Part shown: in pieces, positions 22,301-32,310 of the stretch
Numbering within the stretch: the stretch's first letter is position 1
Layout: each line of letters starts with the position of its first letter
Assembly: GCF_036370855.1 (NCBI RefSeq)
Contig: NW_026991456.1
Span: 4,402,001-4,466,000, forward strand
Origin: Dromaius novaehollandiae
Taxonomy: Eukaryota; Chordata; Aves; Casuariiformes; Dromaiidae
Direction: 5' to 3'
DNA: 64,000 bases
Program-made: the position numbers and the translations under genes
The notes under the pieces: model-generated
Database searches by the model: none
Told to the model about the DNA's origin: nothing
What the model saw: the letters and a program-made list of their open reading frames with translations, nothing else

Positions 22301-23994
22301 TTCCCGTAGTGACAGAAACTGCCTGGATAAGGGCAGAAGCTCCGGAAAATGTCCTCCTTACCGATCCCGAAGCAGAGGACGAACAGAGCAAGAGAGGTCA
22401 CACGAGCATTCTTGCAAAAGCAGGTGGCTCCACCTGTCATCACACGCCAGAGGGGAAGGCGGGCATCACTTCAGCAGCCACCAAGCAGACGCGCGCCGCT
22501 GTCCAGTCCCGGAGCAGCAGTCTGAAAACTATTCTCCTCAACGACGAGCACCTTCAGCTGTGTCAGTTCCTTCCGGTTTTGAGGGCTCTTCCCGGAAGGC
22601 TGAAAAGCAAAGAAACAGAAAAAGAGGACATCCCCACGCCGGAGGGAGCGACAACAAAATAGAAGGGAAACGGAGAAAGACCGAGAAAAGAGATTTCCGC
22701 AGTTCCTCTTGTTCTTCTCTGGCTGTTCCTCCTGTCCGCCCAGTTGGCTTTAAAGAGCTCTCAATAGTGCGGCGTCTGTCTGGAGATCACGTGGGTAGGT
22801 CGATCAAGTGAAGGCAGGAAAGATACTGCTGAGCTGTGCTAGCACTTCAGAAGGGGACTGCTAACGGTGCTGACTGCTGCTTGGAATACGCAGGGGTAGA
22901 AGACACCGCTCTGGAATAAAGCTATTAGATGTTTATTACCTTGAAATCCCCAAACCACAAGGGGAATCCCAGGAACCTTGCAGGCAGGTGACCGGGCTGC
23001 CCCAGGCACCATAGAGCATCGGCCCCTGGCGACGTTCAGGGGGAGGGGGGGTGGGGGTTTAAGGCGAAAGAATAGGCTACAATGTGGCGTAGTGTGCATG
23101 CGCTGCAGATAACAAGGAGAGCGGTAATTCTTTAGATGTACAGATAACAAGGGAAGCAATAATTCTTTAGGAATACGTGAGTCCAGGTTGATGCCTGTGT
23201 GGTGCACCTAAGGGTCGCGACCCGCCGTTCCCCTTGGAGTCTGAACACCAAGTGTTTTGGCAGCTGCACTAGTTGGCCGGTCAACATGCTCCTGTCTCCT
23301 CGCCAATATTCCACTTTTATTTACCCACTAACGAGACCAATTTACCCACTAACGGGACCATACAGTTAGAGGCACATGTGCACACGGTTCTGGATCAGGC
23401 TACGAGAATGATTGTTTTCTTTGGCACCTCTTCCAGAACTAGCCTCAATTAATGATGTGTGTACAAGCCAAGACCTAATGTCCGCTCGACCTCTGAGGGT
23501 GTGCGTTTCTTAGTAAGGCAGACATTCAGAAATTACCGCAGAGCAGCTGCAAATCATCCCCTGCAGTAGACTTGATAAAATACAGTCCCATGTAGGCATC
23601 GAGTGCCACATCTGTTTTTTCTGTTCTGAACTTGCCCCTTTCCTTCCGACAGTATGATTTGGATTTCTCTGCACTCCACATGGACAGTCACAAGCGTAAG
23701 AGCAAGAAGAAAAAGAGCAGACCCATCAAGAAGCTGGAAAGCTGCTTGGAATGCTCAGATCCTCCTTTCCGGAAGTACCCACGGGAGGAGAAGGGAGACG
23801 GCCATCCTCCAGACGGCTCTTTATGGGAACAATACAGCAACCATGGCAGTAAACAACTCCACGGGGCGGGCAGCCTTCAAGGGCTTGCGTCAGGAAGGCT
23901 GTGCAGTATGCCCTGGCTTCCAAATATTCTGCCTCAATTGAAAGAGACACAAGTTTTCCTCGTGTGTGTGTTTCCAGTTTTGAATGGTCACTAG
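16366..23994 (+). CDS. USP42-like: USP42-like ubiquitin-specific protease, 13 exons, copy 1
   Basis: Deubiquitinase of peptidase family C19; USP42 acts in the nucleus, removing ubiquitin from histone H2B and p53. My exon model is 16366-16435, 16813-17013, 17729-17839, 18011-18113, 18286-18353, 18516-18586, 19175-19257, 19810-19921, 20314-20454, 20678-20778, 21237-21375, 22134-22790 and 23653-23994. All junctions are GT-AG and in phase, giving 732 residues. Visible motifs are DGIAPPQ (27-33), NLGNTCFLN with catalytic Cys63, QEDAHEF (about 138-144), IFGGFLRSR, zinc-ribbon pairs Cys187/190 and Cys234/237, GHYFC with His314, and MND (Asn330/Asp331). An Arg/Ser/His-rich tail (401-619) and a Lys-rich probable nuclear signal (about 632-648) follow. 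The tail motifs favour USP42 over USP36. Human USP42 is much longer, so a large central part is missing. The start ATG at 16366 is chosen because its exon joins in phase; Met35 (16845) is the alternative. The introns show it is not a retrogene. Confidence 0.85.
21812..21850. repeat. (GA)n/(CG)n microsatellite in a USP42-like intron
   Basis: An interrupted GA repeat with CG dinucleotides lies in the intron between exons 11 and 12. The arrangement of GA and CG steps differs slightly from copy 2 (56135-56173). Confidence 0.9.
22915..22920 (+). terminator. AATAAA, possible early polyadenylation signal, copy 1
   Basis: If the donor at 22791 (GTGGGT) is not used, exon 12 reads on for seven residues to a stop at 22809-22811. 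This AATAAA follows about 100 bp later. Use of the site would give a protein lacking the Lys-rich last exon. The copy 2 equivalent is 57238-57243. Confidence 0.4.
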
Positions 23995-24434
23995 GAAAGA
24001 AGGCAAAACTGCCACCAAATGTCACGTCCCTAAGGTCTACCGTGGGTCAGGAGAGCAGGTAGCTGTGTCCTGCTCTTCTGCACAGTACGCCCGTCCTAGC
24101 ACGCAACGGACAGGCGGTGGCTTTTCCTGGGAGGCTTTTGGAAGCCTCCCTCTCGAGGTCGCTGCAGTCCCGGAGTCACAGCGCACGTCAAGCTGCGGGC
24201 AGGCTCAGGTCTTTGCTGTTTAGAAAGCAAACCGCTGAGCAGATGGGTTTGTGCTGAATGTCATGACAGGGAGTGAGCCTGCTTCCTTTTGTCGTTCAGC
24301 TGCAGAGCTTGAGGACGGGAGCCGTCAAGACTGACTAACCTTACCATCTACACCACCACTTACCATCCAACCCAACAGAGAGCCGTTCTCCAAACAATGC
24401 TAACCAATCCGAGCTTGAAGAGTGTTCTCAGAGC

Positions 24435-24440
24435 AATAAA
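24435..24440 (+). terminator. AATAAA polyadenylation signal of the USP42-like gene, copy 1
   Basis: AATAAA in the context gagcaataaagttgcc lies about 440 bp after the stop codon of the last exon, with a GT-containing stretch after it. It is the best candidate for the main 3' end of the gene. Confidence 0.6.
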
Positions 24441-24455
24441 GTTGCCGTCAAAACA

Positions 24456-25061
24456 AAACCCAGTCCTTGGCAGTGCTTCAGCTTTCTGTGCGGAATTTCA
24501 CCATGAAAAGCAGAAATGCTTTTTTCCCAGTCCTTTTCCCTTAGGCGTCCTTTTCTAACAGGTGCCGGTAATGCCGATGGGCGGCAGAGATCGCGCTGGC
24601 ACACGGGGCCTGGCAGTAGCCAAGGCGCGAATGGGGCGCCGCAGGAGCGCCCGGCAGCAGTGCGGCAAGCAAGTCGCTCTGTTGCTCGGGCAGGTGAAGT
24701 GTCAGCACGGCTGCTCAGAAGCTGCTAGCGCTTCCCTGGGCCTGGGTGGCGGGAGCGAGGCTGAAGGGAACTAGTGATGTCTAGCAACTGCCTAAGGTAA
24801 AGGGAAATCGGCGGAGGCCCAGCTGGAGAATGACGGGGTGTGTTGGGGTGCAGGGCTACTCACAGGCAGCTGGTGCTGACAACACAGCCCCGTGCGGCCA
24901 TCGCAGCCAAAGCAGAGGTGCCAGACACACCAAAGTGGGGAAGGGATGCAGCGAAGCGGGGCCCAGCAGGGACAGAGGGGCTGTGCCACGGCCGGAGTGA
25001 ATGGCAATGTTCGGGGGAAGGCGATTTCTGTCAGCTTATGCCTGATAGAGCATGCTTCCCT
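24456..25061. other. GC-rich DNA, no gene recognised
   Basis: GC-rich sequence lies between the protease 3' end and the retroviral remnant. Short open frames occur on both strands without family signatures. The copy 2 equivalent is 58779-59384. Confidence 0.5.
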
Positions 25062-26586
25062 TGTTAAAGAATAGCGAACTGAAACTGTCTAGAGTATGTT
25101 CTAAGTATGCCAAAAAAAAAAAAGCTTTGAAAGTCTTAAAAAAAAAAAATGCTCAGTGATATCAATCCGCACCACCTGAAATACAAGTGCCTGGTATACA
25201 GCCTGGGGACGAAGTTTTAGTTAAAGTATTTCCACAAAAATCCAAGTTAAAACCTGAATGGAACAGTCCATATACTGTCATACTATGTTCTTCTTTTGCT
25301 GTGAAAGTTGAACTGTACTTGTATATGTTGAAAAAGGATGTGTCTGTGTAAGAACACTTTGTAATCTTACAGAGAGCAGTGTTGTAGATACAAGTAATCA
25401 CTCAAACATTTGTATTTGTAGCTTTACCCCAAATTATGGGATGCAACTGTTACAATCTAATTATACATTGAGCCAAAATTTACTCCCTATCCCCATTGGA
25501 ATGAATCTTATGCTAGTAAAGAAACTACTACAATGCGATGATTTGCGTTGACTGCTAGAATGCACCCGGAACAATGGACAAAAAACTCTAATCACCATTC
25601 ATTGTGATGCGGAAGAGATACACCACGTCTTGGAAAGGGTAAAGAGGGACGGAGAACATCATGGCTGGGAAACTCTTCTAGGATGGTCACCAACAGCAAC
25701 AGGGATTTATAATCACGTGTTGCACCCGGTAGTAGTTGTGTTCAGTTTAACTGTGTTATGCCTATTACTTACAATTATATTATACATAAGATTATGGAAA
25801 GCGATAGTACGCCTCGAAAGGCTTTGAGAACTCTGTTTAAAAGATTAACAGGGATGCTTCATAAAAACAAAGGGGGGGACTGTTAAAGAATAGCAAACTG
25901 AAACTGTCTCGAGGTAGCCGCTTAGCACAACTTCTGTAAAACTTGCTTAGCATGAGTAGCTAAATTTGCTGAAGCCTTAGGCCGCACTTAGATAAAATAA
26001 TGAACTTTTACTTAGTCCAGTAAGAAAAGGGCCTCAGAGCTGGTTCAAGCTGGGAAGATAAGGAAGGTACAAGCAGTCTGCATTCCTGTGTCTCACACTC
26101 CGAAAGGGAGGATGTCAAGGCTTTGAAATAAGACCAGCGCAGGGCATTAGGACCTTGAGGGGCAAAGCCTTAGCTCACTGCTGGGGCAGTGTTAATTGTT
26201 ATGATTTGGAATCACCTCCTCCTTCTCAGGACCTTGAGAGACAATGGTAAGACGCAAGGAGAAACGAAGGTACAACCGTCAGCAGAAACCACAACAGTAA
26301 AGCTAAGGGAGAAAAACAGCCTGCCTAGGAGCAACGATGAGAGCCAATAAGGAGCAGGAGACCCCAGACCAAAAAAAATTACTGTTGGTCTAACTACCGC
26401 GTGAGGGGTGGGAAACTTAATTGGAAAAAGCTATAATTGCCCAGGGATTTCTTTGTTTGGGCTCCCTCTTCGGAGGCACCCAGCTCGAGCTGTAATTACT
26501 GCATGTGCATCATTAAAATTTAATTATTTAATTTGCTTTGATTTGGCTCTGAACTTTCTTGCAGGAACCTAGGGTCAGACCCTGTT
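25062..26586 (+). mobile_element. internally deleted endogenous retrovirus, copy 1
   Basis: A short LTR-start fragment (tgttaaagaatagcgaactg, 25062-25098) is followed by a decayed integrase C-terminal segment (about 25172-25310, PGDEVLVKVF and SPYTVIL). A decayed envelope transmembrane region follows (about 25440-25827). It is interrupted by an in-frame TGA near 25550 but is open for its last 65 codons, including a hydrophobic membrane anchor. A purine-rich tract (aaaacaaaggggggga, about 25864-25879) and an LTR starting tgttaaagaatagcaaactg (25881) come next. The LTR has an ATTAAA signal near 26513 and ends near 26586. The integrase and envelope motifs are gammaretrovirus-like. Gag, protease, most of pol and most of env are absent, so it is not functional. 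Confidence 0.8.
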
Positions 26587-26605
26587 ATGGTGCCCGGCGA
26601 GCCTC

Positions 26606-28383
26606 ATTTCCATAGCAGTGACCTCACAAGCACAGCGAGCATCCATGGGCATTCCACTGGCCAATCAGGCCCTGAGGCTGCTGTGACCTCACTAGCACAG
26701 CCTGCAGCCATGGGCCTGACACTGGACTATGAGGCACAGGGACTGCTCTGACCTCATATGCACAGCCAGCAGCCATGGGCCTACCACTAGCCCATGAGGC
26801 ACGGATGCTGCTGTGACGTCACAAGCACAGCTGGAAGCCATGTGCCTGCCACTCGCCTATCAGGCACCGATGATGCTGTGATCTCACAAGCACAGCCAGC
26901 AGCCATAGGCCTGCCACTGGCCTATGAGGCTCTGAGGCTGCTGTGGCCTCACAAGCAAGCACAGCCAGCAGCCGTGCCCTGATGCTGGCCTATGAGGCAA
27001 GGAGGCTGCTGTGACCTCGCAAGCACAGCTGGAAGCCATGTGCCTGTCACTGGCCTATCAGGCACTGATGATGCTGTGACCTCACAAGGAAGCCAAGGCA
27101 GCAGCCATGGGCCTGTCCCTGGCCTATGAGGCATTGGGACTGCTGTGATCTCACATGCATGCACAACCAGCAGCCATGCCCTGCTGCTGGTCTATGAGGC
27201 ACGGAGGCTGCTGTGAGCTCACAAGCACAGCCAGCAGCCAGGGGCCTGCCACTGCCCTATCAGGCCCTGAGGCTGCTGTGACCTCACAACAACAGTGAGT
27301 AGCCATGGGCCTGACACTGGACTATGAGGCACGGAGACTGCTGTGACCTCAGAAGCACAGCTGGAAGCCATGTGCCTGCCATTGGCCTATCAGGCAATGA
27401 GACAAATGTCACCTCACAAGTACAGCCAGCAGCCTTAGACCTGCCACCGCCCTATCAAGCTCTGAGGCTGCTGTGACCTCACAAGCACAGCCAGGAGCTG
27501 TGGGTCTGCCCTCGCCTATCAGTCACTGGGACTGTTGCGACCTTACAAGCACAGCCAGCAGCCAGGGGCCTGCCACTGGCGTATCAGGCTCTGAGGCTGC
27601 TGTGACCTTACAAGCAAGCACAGCCAGCAGCCATTGGCCTTTCCCTGGCCTGTCAGCCACTGAGAGAAATGAGACCTCACAAGCACAGCGTCCATCCATG
27701 GGACTGCCACTGGCCTATGAGGCACTGCGTCTGCTGTGATCTCACCTGCACAGCCAGCAGTCATGGGTCTGCTGCTGGCCTAGCAGGCTCTGAGGCTGTT
27801 GCGACCTCACAAGAACAGCCAGCAGCCAAGGGCCTGACACTGCACTATCAGGCACCGATGATGCTGTGATCTCACAAGCACAGCCAGCAGCCATAGGCCT
27901 GCCACTGGCCTATGAGGCTCTGAGGCTGCTGTGGCCTCACAAGCACAGCCAGCAGTCACTGGCCTGCCACTACCCTATCAGGCACTGAGGCTGCTGTGAG
28001 CTCACAAGCACAGCCAGCAACCAGGGGCCTCCCTCTGGCCTATGAGGCACTGAGGCTGCTGTGACCTCACGAGCACAGCCAGCAGTCACTGGCCTGCCAC
28101 TGCCCTATCAGGCACTGAGGCTGCTGTGACCTCACAAGCACAGCCAGCACCCATGGGCCTGCCACTGGCCTGTAGGGCACAGAGGTCGATGTGACCTCAC
28201 AAGCACAGCCAGCAGTCATTGGCCTCCCACTGGCCTATGAGGCACTGGTACTTCTTCCACCCCACAAGCACAACTTGCAGCCAGGGGCCTCCCTCCAGCC
28301 TATGAGGCACTGAGGCTGCTGTGACCTCAGAAGCACAGCCAGCAGCCATGGCCCTGCCACTGGCCTTTCAGGCAATGGCACTA
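26606..28383. repeat. 65-bp satellite array, copy 1
   Basis: About 27 units have a consensus built from gctgctgtgacctcacaagc, acagccagcagccatgggcc and tgccactggcctatgaggca. The period is 65 bp (for example gtgacctcac at 28061 and gtgac at 28126), with some units lengthened by an extra aagc. The array starts about 20 bp after the retroviral LTR and ends at a TA-rich repeat. Open frames here are by-products of the repeat. Confidence 0.93.
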
Positions 28384-28531
28384 GTAAATATCTGCATATA
28401 TACATATCATACACAGACACACATATATATCATACATATATATATATCTCAAATATACATCATATATATCATATATGTATATCATGTATGCATAGCATAT
28501 ATATATCATACATATATATATATAAAATAGT
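28384..28531. repeat. TA/CATA-rich microsatellite, copy 1
   Basis: Imperfect catata and tatata runs directly follow the 65-bp satellite. There are small differences from copy 2 (62707-62851). Confidence 0.93.
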
Positions 28532-30749
28532 AAATATCTACATCCAAGCTAATCATATTATGCCCTTTTTATGCACAGTAAAAGACTGAAGTAATTTTAA
28601 GTTGCTGCTTATTTGACCTGTTTTAAACATCTACTTTGGGATAAGATGAACTGAGCCAACGAAAGTCCTTTTGCTCTTTTCTGAATATAAAGGGAGCCTA
28701 AGATGACTAGACCAGATCTAGACACCTATGTTTCATCAAATACATCCTCCTTATAATAGCTAAAAAAGATGCTTGACAAAGAATGAAAACATGCATATAG
28801 GCAAACAGGTTGGAGCAGGAAAAGTTCATGTACCCAGCAGGTGGCAACACCAGTCTGGCAATGTCAACCACCACACTTGGATATTCACAGTCAGAAGACG
28901 AAATAGCAGTGGTGCAATGATGACCAGATAGCCTGTAATATGTAACGCCAACCCTGGGACATAAAACATAGAGGACATTGTGTGGATGTTCTCTCAGGGG
29001 ATCAAAGAGATGCACAAGATATTCATTAACACAGAAGCCGTAAAAATAAAACAGAGTGAATGATATTGCCTAGGTCCAAAGCCTAATTAATCCATCTTCT
29101 TCTTCTATTTTTACAATAAGAAAGGATCTCTCTCTACTCACCATACGATATTTTTCTAAGGTAACCACTTGGTATTTAAAAAAAAAAAGATATCCAAGAA
29201 AAAAAAGAATCATTGATATATTCTTGGCAAAAGTGAACAGGAGAAGACATAAAATTTCCATAGGCCATTAACCAGTTAACAGGTGACATGAAAGCAAACA
29301 CTTCGTTATCCTGCTACGCAGCATCTCTGAAATAAGCAGAAAAGAAGAATCCCTGTATTTACATTTGATTCTAACAAAAAGTTAACTAGGTATATTGATA
29401 CAGGTTATTAGCTACTAGATGCCATTATAAGTCACACCAAAGATACACAGCTAATTTCCAGGGTAATACGGAAAATGATTAGAAAATAGTTTTGTGTGTA
29501 ATCAAGACTCTAGTGCCCCTGAGTGACATAGCAGGTTAACTGTTCACAGCAGACTGTGGACAACATTTTTGAATTGAAAGGCTGATGACGTCCTTCCCTT
29601 CCTCCATTGCTCTGTCAGAAACATTGGTAAAGACTGTGGTAAATATTCAACTTTTAACGTGCGCTTCAGAAATAATGACGGCAGCAAATGTGTTTACAGG
29701 ACAATGCTGAAGAAGATCAGCTATTTAAAGCATTCCTTTTCCACATACATAGCCACGCTTTCCCCCCTCTCCCATACAGTCACACTAGGAAGATTGAAAC
29801 AGTAAGGGCAAGAGTGCTCTCTTGATATTAAGGCATAAACCGGGCAGAGGGAAGGGTAAGATCATAACTTTTTGTAATAAATTAAAATGGACCCATTTCC
29901 TACCATTCCAGTCCCCACTTTTTATATGCAAATAAGGCAGAAAAGTGGCAATATTCCAAATGTTCTATTTCCTGTCCTACATTGACCTTGCTAGTGTTTT
30001 AATTTGGAAAGGATGACCTGGCTGCTCATTTTCCACAGCTCATTGGAGCCATAAATAACGAGGTCAAGACAAAGGACAATGCACTGAGCTAAAGAATCCA
30101 GTGCAAGCATCAAAGCAAGACAACACATGGCTGCAATTTATACAATATTTTGAGGCATCATATTCTGAGCATATTATGAATCTCTATTCGTGATAAAGGC
30201 TATACCAAGGAAAAAAGATTAAAAGAGGAGAGCCGTGGTTATAACAATGTAGAATGGAAGACGAGAGAAATCTGAATCCTAACATTTTTAAGATTACCAT
30301 TGCGTGGTGCTTCTTTGATGATGTTTCTGAACTTAATGCAATTAATATGTAATTACAGAATACCAACGGGATCAAAAAAATCATTGGCCCATGAAAATAC
30401 AGGAATTAAAGAAGAAACATAATACTGCCTTTTGATATTCAAAGCTGAATATGTAATGTCATTATGCTAAATAATCCTGCTGAACAGAAGAGGATTTTCG
30501 GCTGACAACATCTCTTTGCACTTCTGAATCTTAAAATACAAAACTCTTCCTATTACGATGCATAAGGAAACATTCCTGTGGTACTGTATTCACGCATGGA
30601 GTTCTCTGGAATTTCAACAAGGATATGGACCTATGCAAATCACGTGCACACACATAAGCAGTGTTAATCGTCTATATTCTCTTCTTGTTTCTTTAAATAG
30701 AAAAACTACCAAGTAGAACTCCAAGTGTGGGATTCATCTCAGACAATTC
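28532..30749. other. AT-rich DNA, no gene recognised
   Basis: A minus-strand open frame of 102 codons (28707-29015) is kept in both copies, but near-identity makes this uninformative and I recognise no family. The rest is AT-rich with only short frames. The copy 2 equivalent is 62852-64000, where the window ends. Confidence 0.5.
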
Positions 30750-30905
30750 TCACAGAATTACTGAGGTTGGAAGGGACCTCAGGAGATCATCTAGTCCAAC
30801 ACCCTTCCCCTCTCTACCACCCAGCTCAGAGCAAGGTCAACTAGAGCAAGTTGCCCAGGATCATGTCCAGTTGGATTTTGAATATCTTGAAGGATGGAGA
30901 CTGCA
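30750..30905 (-). mobile_element. CR1 LINE 3' fragment, minus strand
   Basis: On the plus strand the sequence reads cacagaattactgaggttgg, aagggacctcaggagatcat, ctagtccaacaccc and later gttgcccaggatcatgtcca. This is the reverse complement of a CR1 3' region. It is a different insertion from the one at 14155 and lies in the part of the unit seen only once here. Confidence 0.85.
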
Positions 30906-31301
30906 CTGTATTTGTCTGCTGATGATACAAATAGTCTTGCTAACAAGGCTTACTTTGGCATTGTACCACAAATATGTACATCACCACACACTGAGGAAGT
31001 CAGTGGTATGTCACTCGGGGCTCTATCAGAAAGAACAACACCTGTTTAAAGAGCCAGTCCTGGAGACCAGGGGGCAAAAGTTGCTTATAGCTGCCATCAT
31101 TTAAGGACACTGCAACTAGACAGGCAGACAAAGTGGTGCTGGTAAGAGGAGTGTAAATACAAGATATGTTCTGGGTCTTTCTGGTTGATGACATTCTCTA
31201 AAAAACCTTCTACACATGCTGTAATCTAACACCCTCCCATCAGCTATTTATAAACCTAAAGGAACGGCATCTCCCGAGGGTCAAACCTCCCCTAGCGCTG
31301 C
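30906..31301. other. no gene recognised
   Basis: Unique sequence, with no recognised family, between the minus-strand CR1 and the promoter-like cluster. Confidence 0.5.
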
Positions 31302-31327
31302 GGGGGGGGGGGGGGAGGGGGGGGGCG
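31302..31327. repeat. poly-G tract
   Basis: Two long G runs are separated by an A and then interrupted by a C. This is strong G-quadruplex potential on the plus strand, just upstream of the ZNF143-like motif cluster. Confidence 0.9.
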
Positions 31328-31341
31328 GGAGTTGGCAGCCT

Positions 31342-31454
31342 GGCATGCGGGGAGCCGTAGTTTTCACCGCGGCATGCCGGGAGCAGTGGTCTTCCAGCAC
31401 TGGGCTTCCGGGCCGCCATTTTCATGTGCACGGTATGCTGGGAGGTGTAGTCTT
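31342..31454. promoter_or_regulatory. cluster of three ZNF143/THAP11-like motifs with a YY1-like site
   Basis: Three matches to the reverse of the ACTACA..TCCCAGCATGC promoter element occur at 31342-31364 (ggcatgcggggagccgtagt), 31371-31393 (ggcatgccgggagcagtggt) and 31432-31454 (ggtatgctgggaggtgtagt). A YY1-like gccgccattttc lies at about 31412-31423. A weaker relative (ctcctgggagtcgtagct) lies near 32395. Such elements sit in many vertebrate CpG-island promoters, so a transcription start probably lies close by. The transcript itself was not identified. Confidence 0.65.
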
Positions 31455-31879
31455 CTCAGACAGGGCTACTGGGTGACCATGCTGCGCCTCTCGAGGTGGC
31501 GGGGGCGGGCAGGTCTCTGCCAGCGGCGTTCCCACCAGCCAGCCGCATTGTGCTCTGTGGCAGGCCAGGAGCTGTGGTTCCAGGTGCCGGTGCCTTCTCA
31601 GCCCTGCAGCAGTGGCCCGCTGGGTCTGTTCCTTACTGGACGTGTGTCACTCACGCCTGAGTCCCCACAGGTCACGGGGGACAGTGGAATGCCCCTGTTT
31701 TTCCCCGGTACAGGGCAGGAAGCATTTTCCATCTCTGGTGGTGTTGCAAGACAATCTTGGAAGCTCAGAAAGAGTGTTCATGCTCTTTAAACTAGGCAGA
31801 TGAGGAGAACCTCTCTATTTCCTGGGAGGAAATAATTCTTTAATCAAGGCCGTCCTAGAACTGCTAAAGCCTTAAAGAA

Positions 31880-32310
31880 ACTGTAAATCAAGATGCTTTG
31901 TTTTCTATGCATACATTGCCAATTTAGCAAAAGAATTCGAGGTATCCCCTAACTGACCTGTCCTCATTATAATACAAGAAAATCACGCTGATAGGTCAGA
32001 AAGACCCACGCCCGGGTGAAGACCCCTCCCCTGAGCATGTGTAGTAGTAAAATGGTGTGTAAGCAATATTACAGTTGTAGGTAAATCACTAACCAACCGG
32101 TGTAAAAGGGAAAGTTGCAAACCTTGCAATTTGTTTGTGTAAATGCTACTTGGAAAGCCGGGGGGGGTGGGGGTGCGCTTGATTTGTGGGAAACCACCGA
32201 GCAGCCAGGCTTGCGCAACTCTGAAATAAATAAGCAAATGTCTCTCCTGAGCGTGTAATTATTGGCTTAGTGCACACGGGGCAACGAATCCGCTTTTTGG
32301 ACAGCAGTGT
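31880..32310 (+). mobile_element. probable solo LTR
   Basis: The 3' part has features of an avian ERV LTR: an aataaataagcaaatgtctc polyadenylation region near 32224, then a short U5-like gtgtaattattggcttagtg, and cacacggggcaacgaatcc near the end. The start is placed at a tgtaaatcaagatgctttg stretch with low certainty. No internal retroviral genes flank it. Confidence 0.45.

Noticed and set aside
16845-23994. Assignment to USP36 instead of USP42
   Set aside because: The catalytic domains are similar, but DGIAPPQ before the catalytic box, [16 protein letters not shown] after the domain and the RKR/KRRK and KKKK tail segments fit USP42 better from what I know of the families.
16366-23994. USP17-like retrogene
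   Set aside because: The gene has 12 introns with consensus borders and correct phases, so it is a genomic duplicate and not a retrocopy.
25630-25827. Functional captured envelope gene
   Set aside because: Only the membrane-anchor end is open. The upstream part is interrupted and most of the gene is absent, so it is a remnant.
27473-27869. Open frames on both strands in the 65-bp satellite
   Set aside because: They are repeat-derived, with no start context or family match.
26606-28383. CRISPR-like array
   Set aside because: The units are contiguous 65-bp satellite repeats without unique spacers, in a vertebrate genome.
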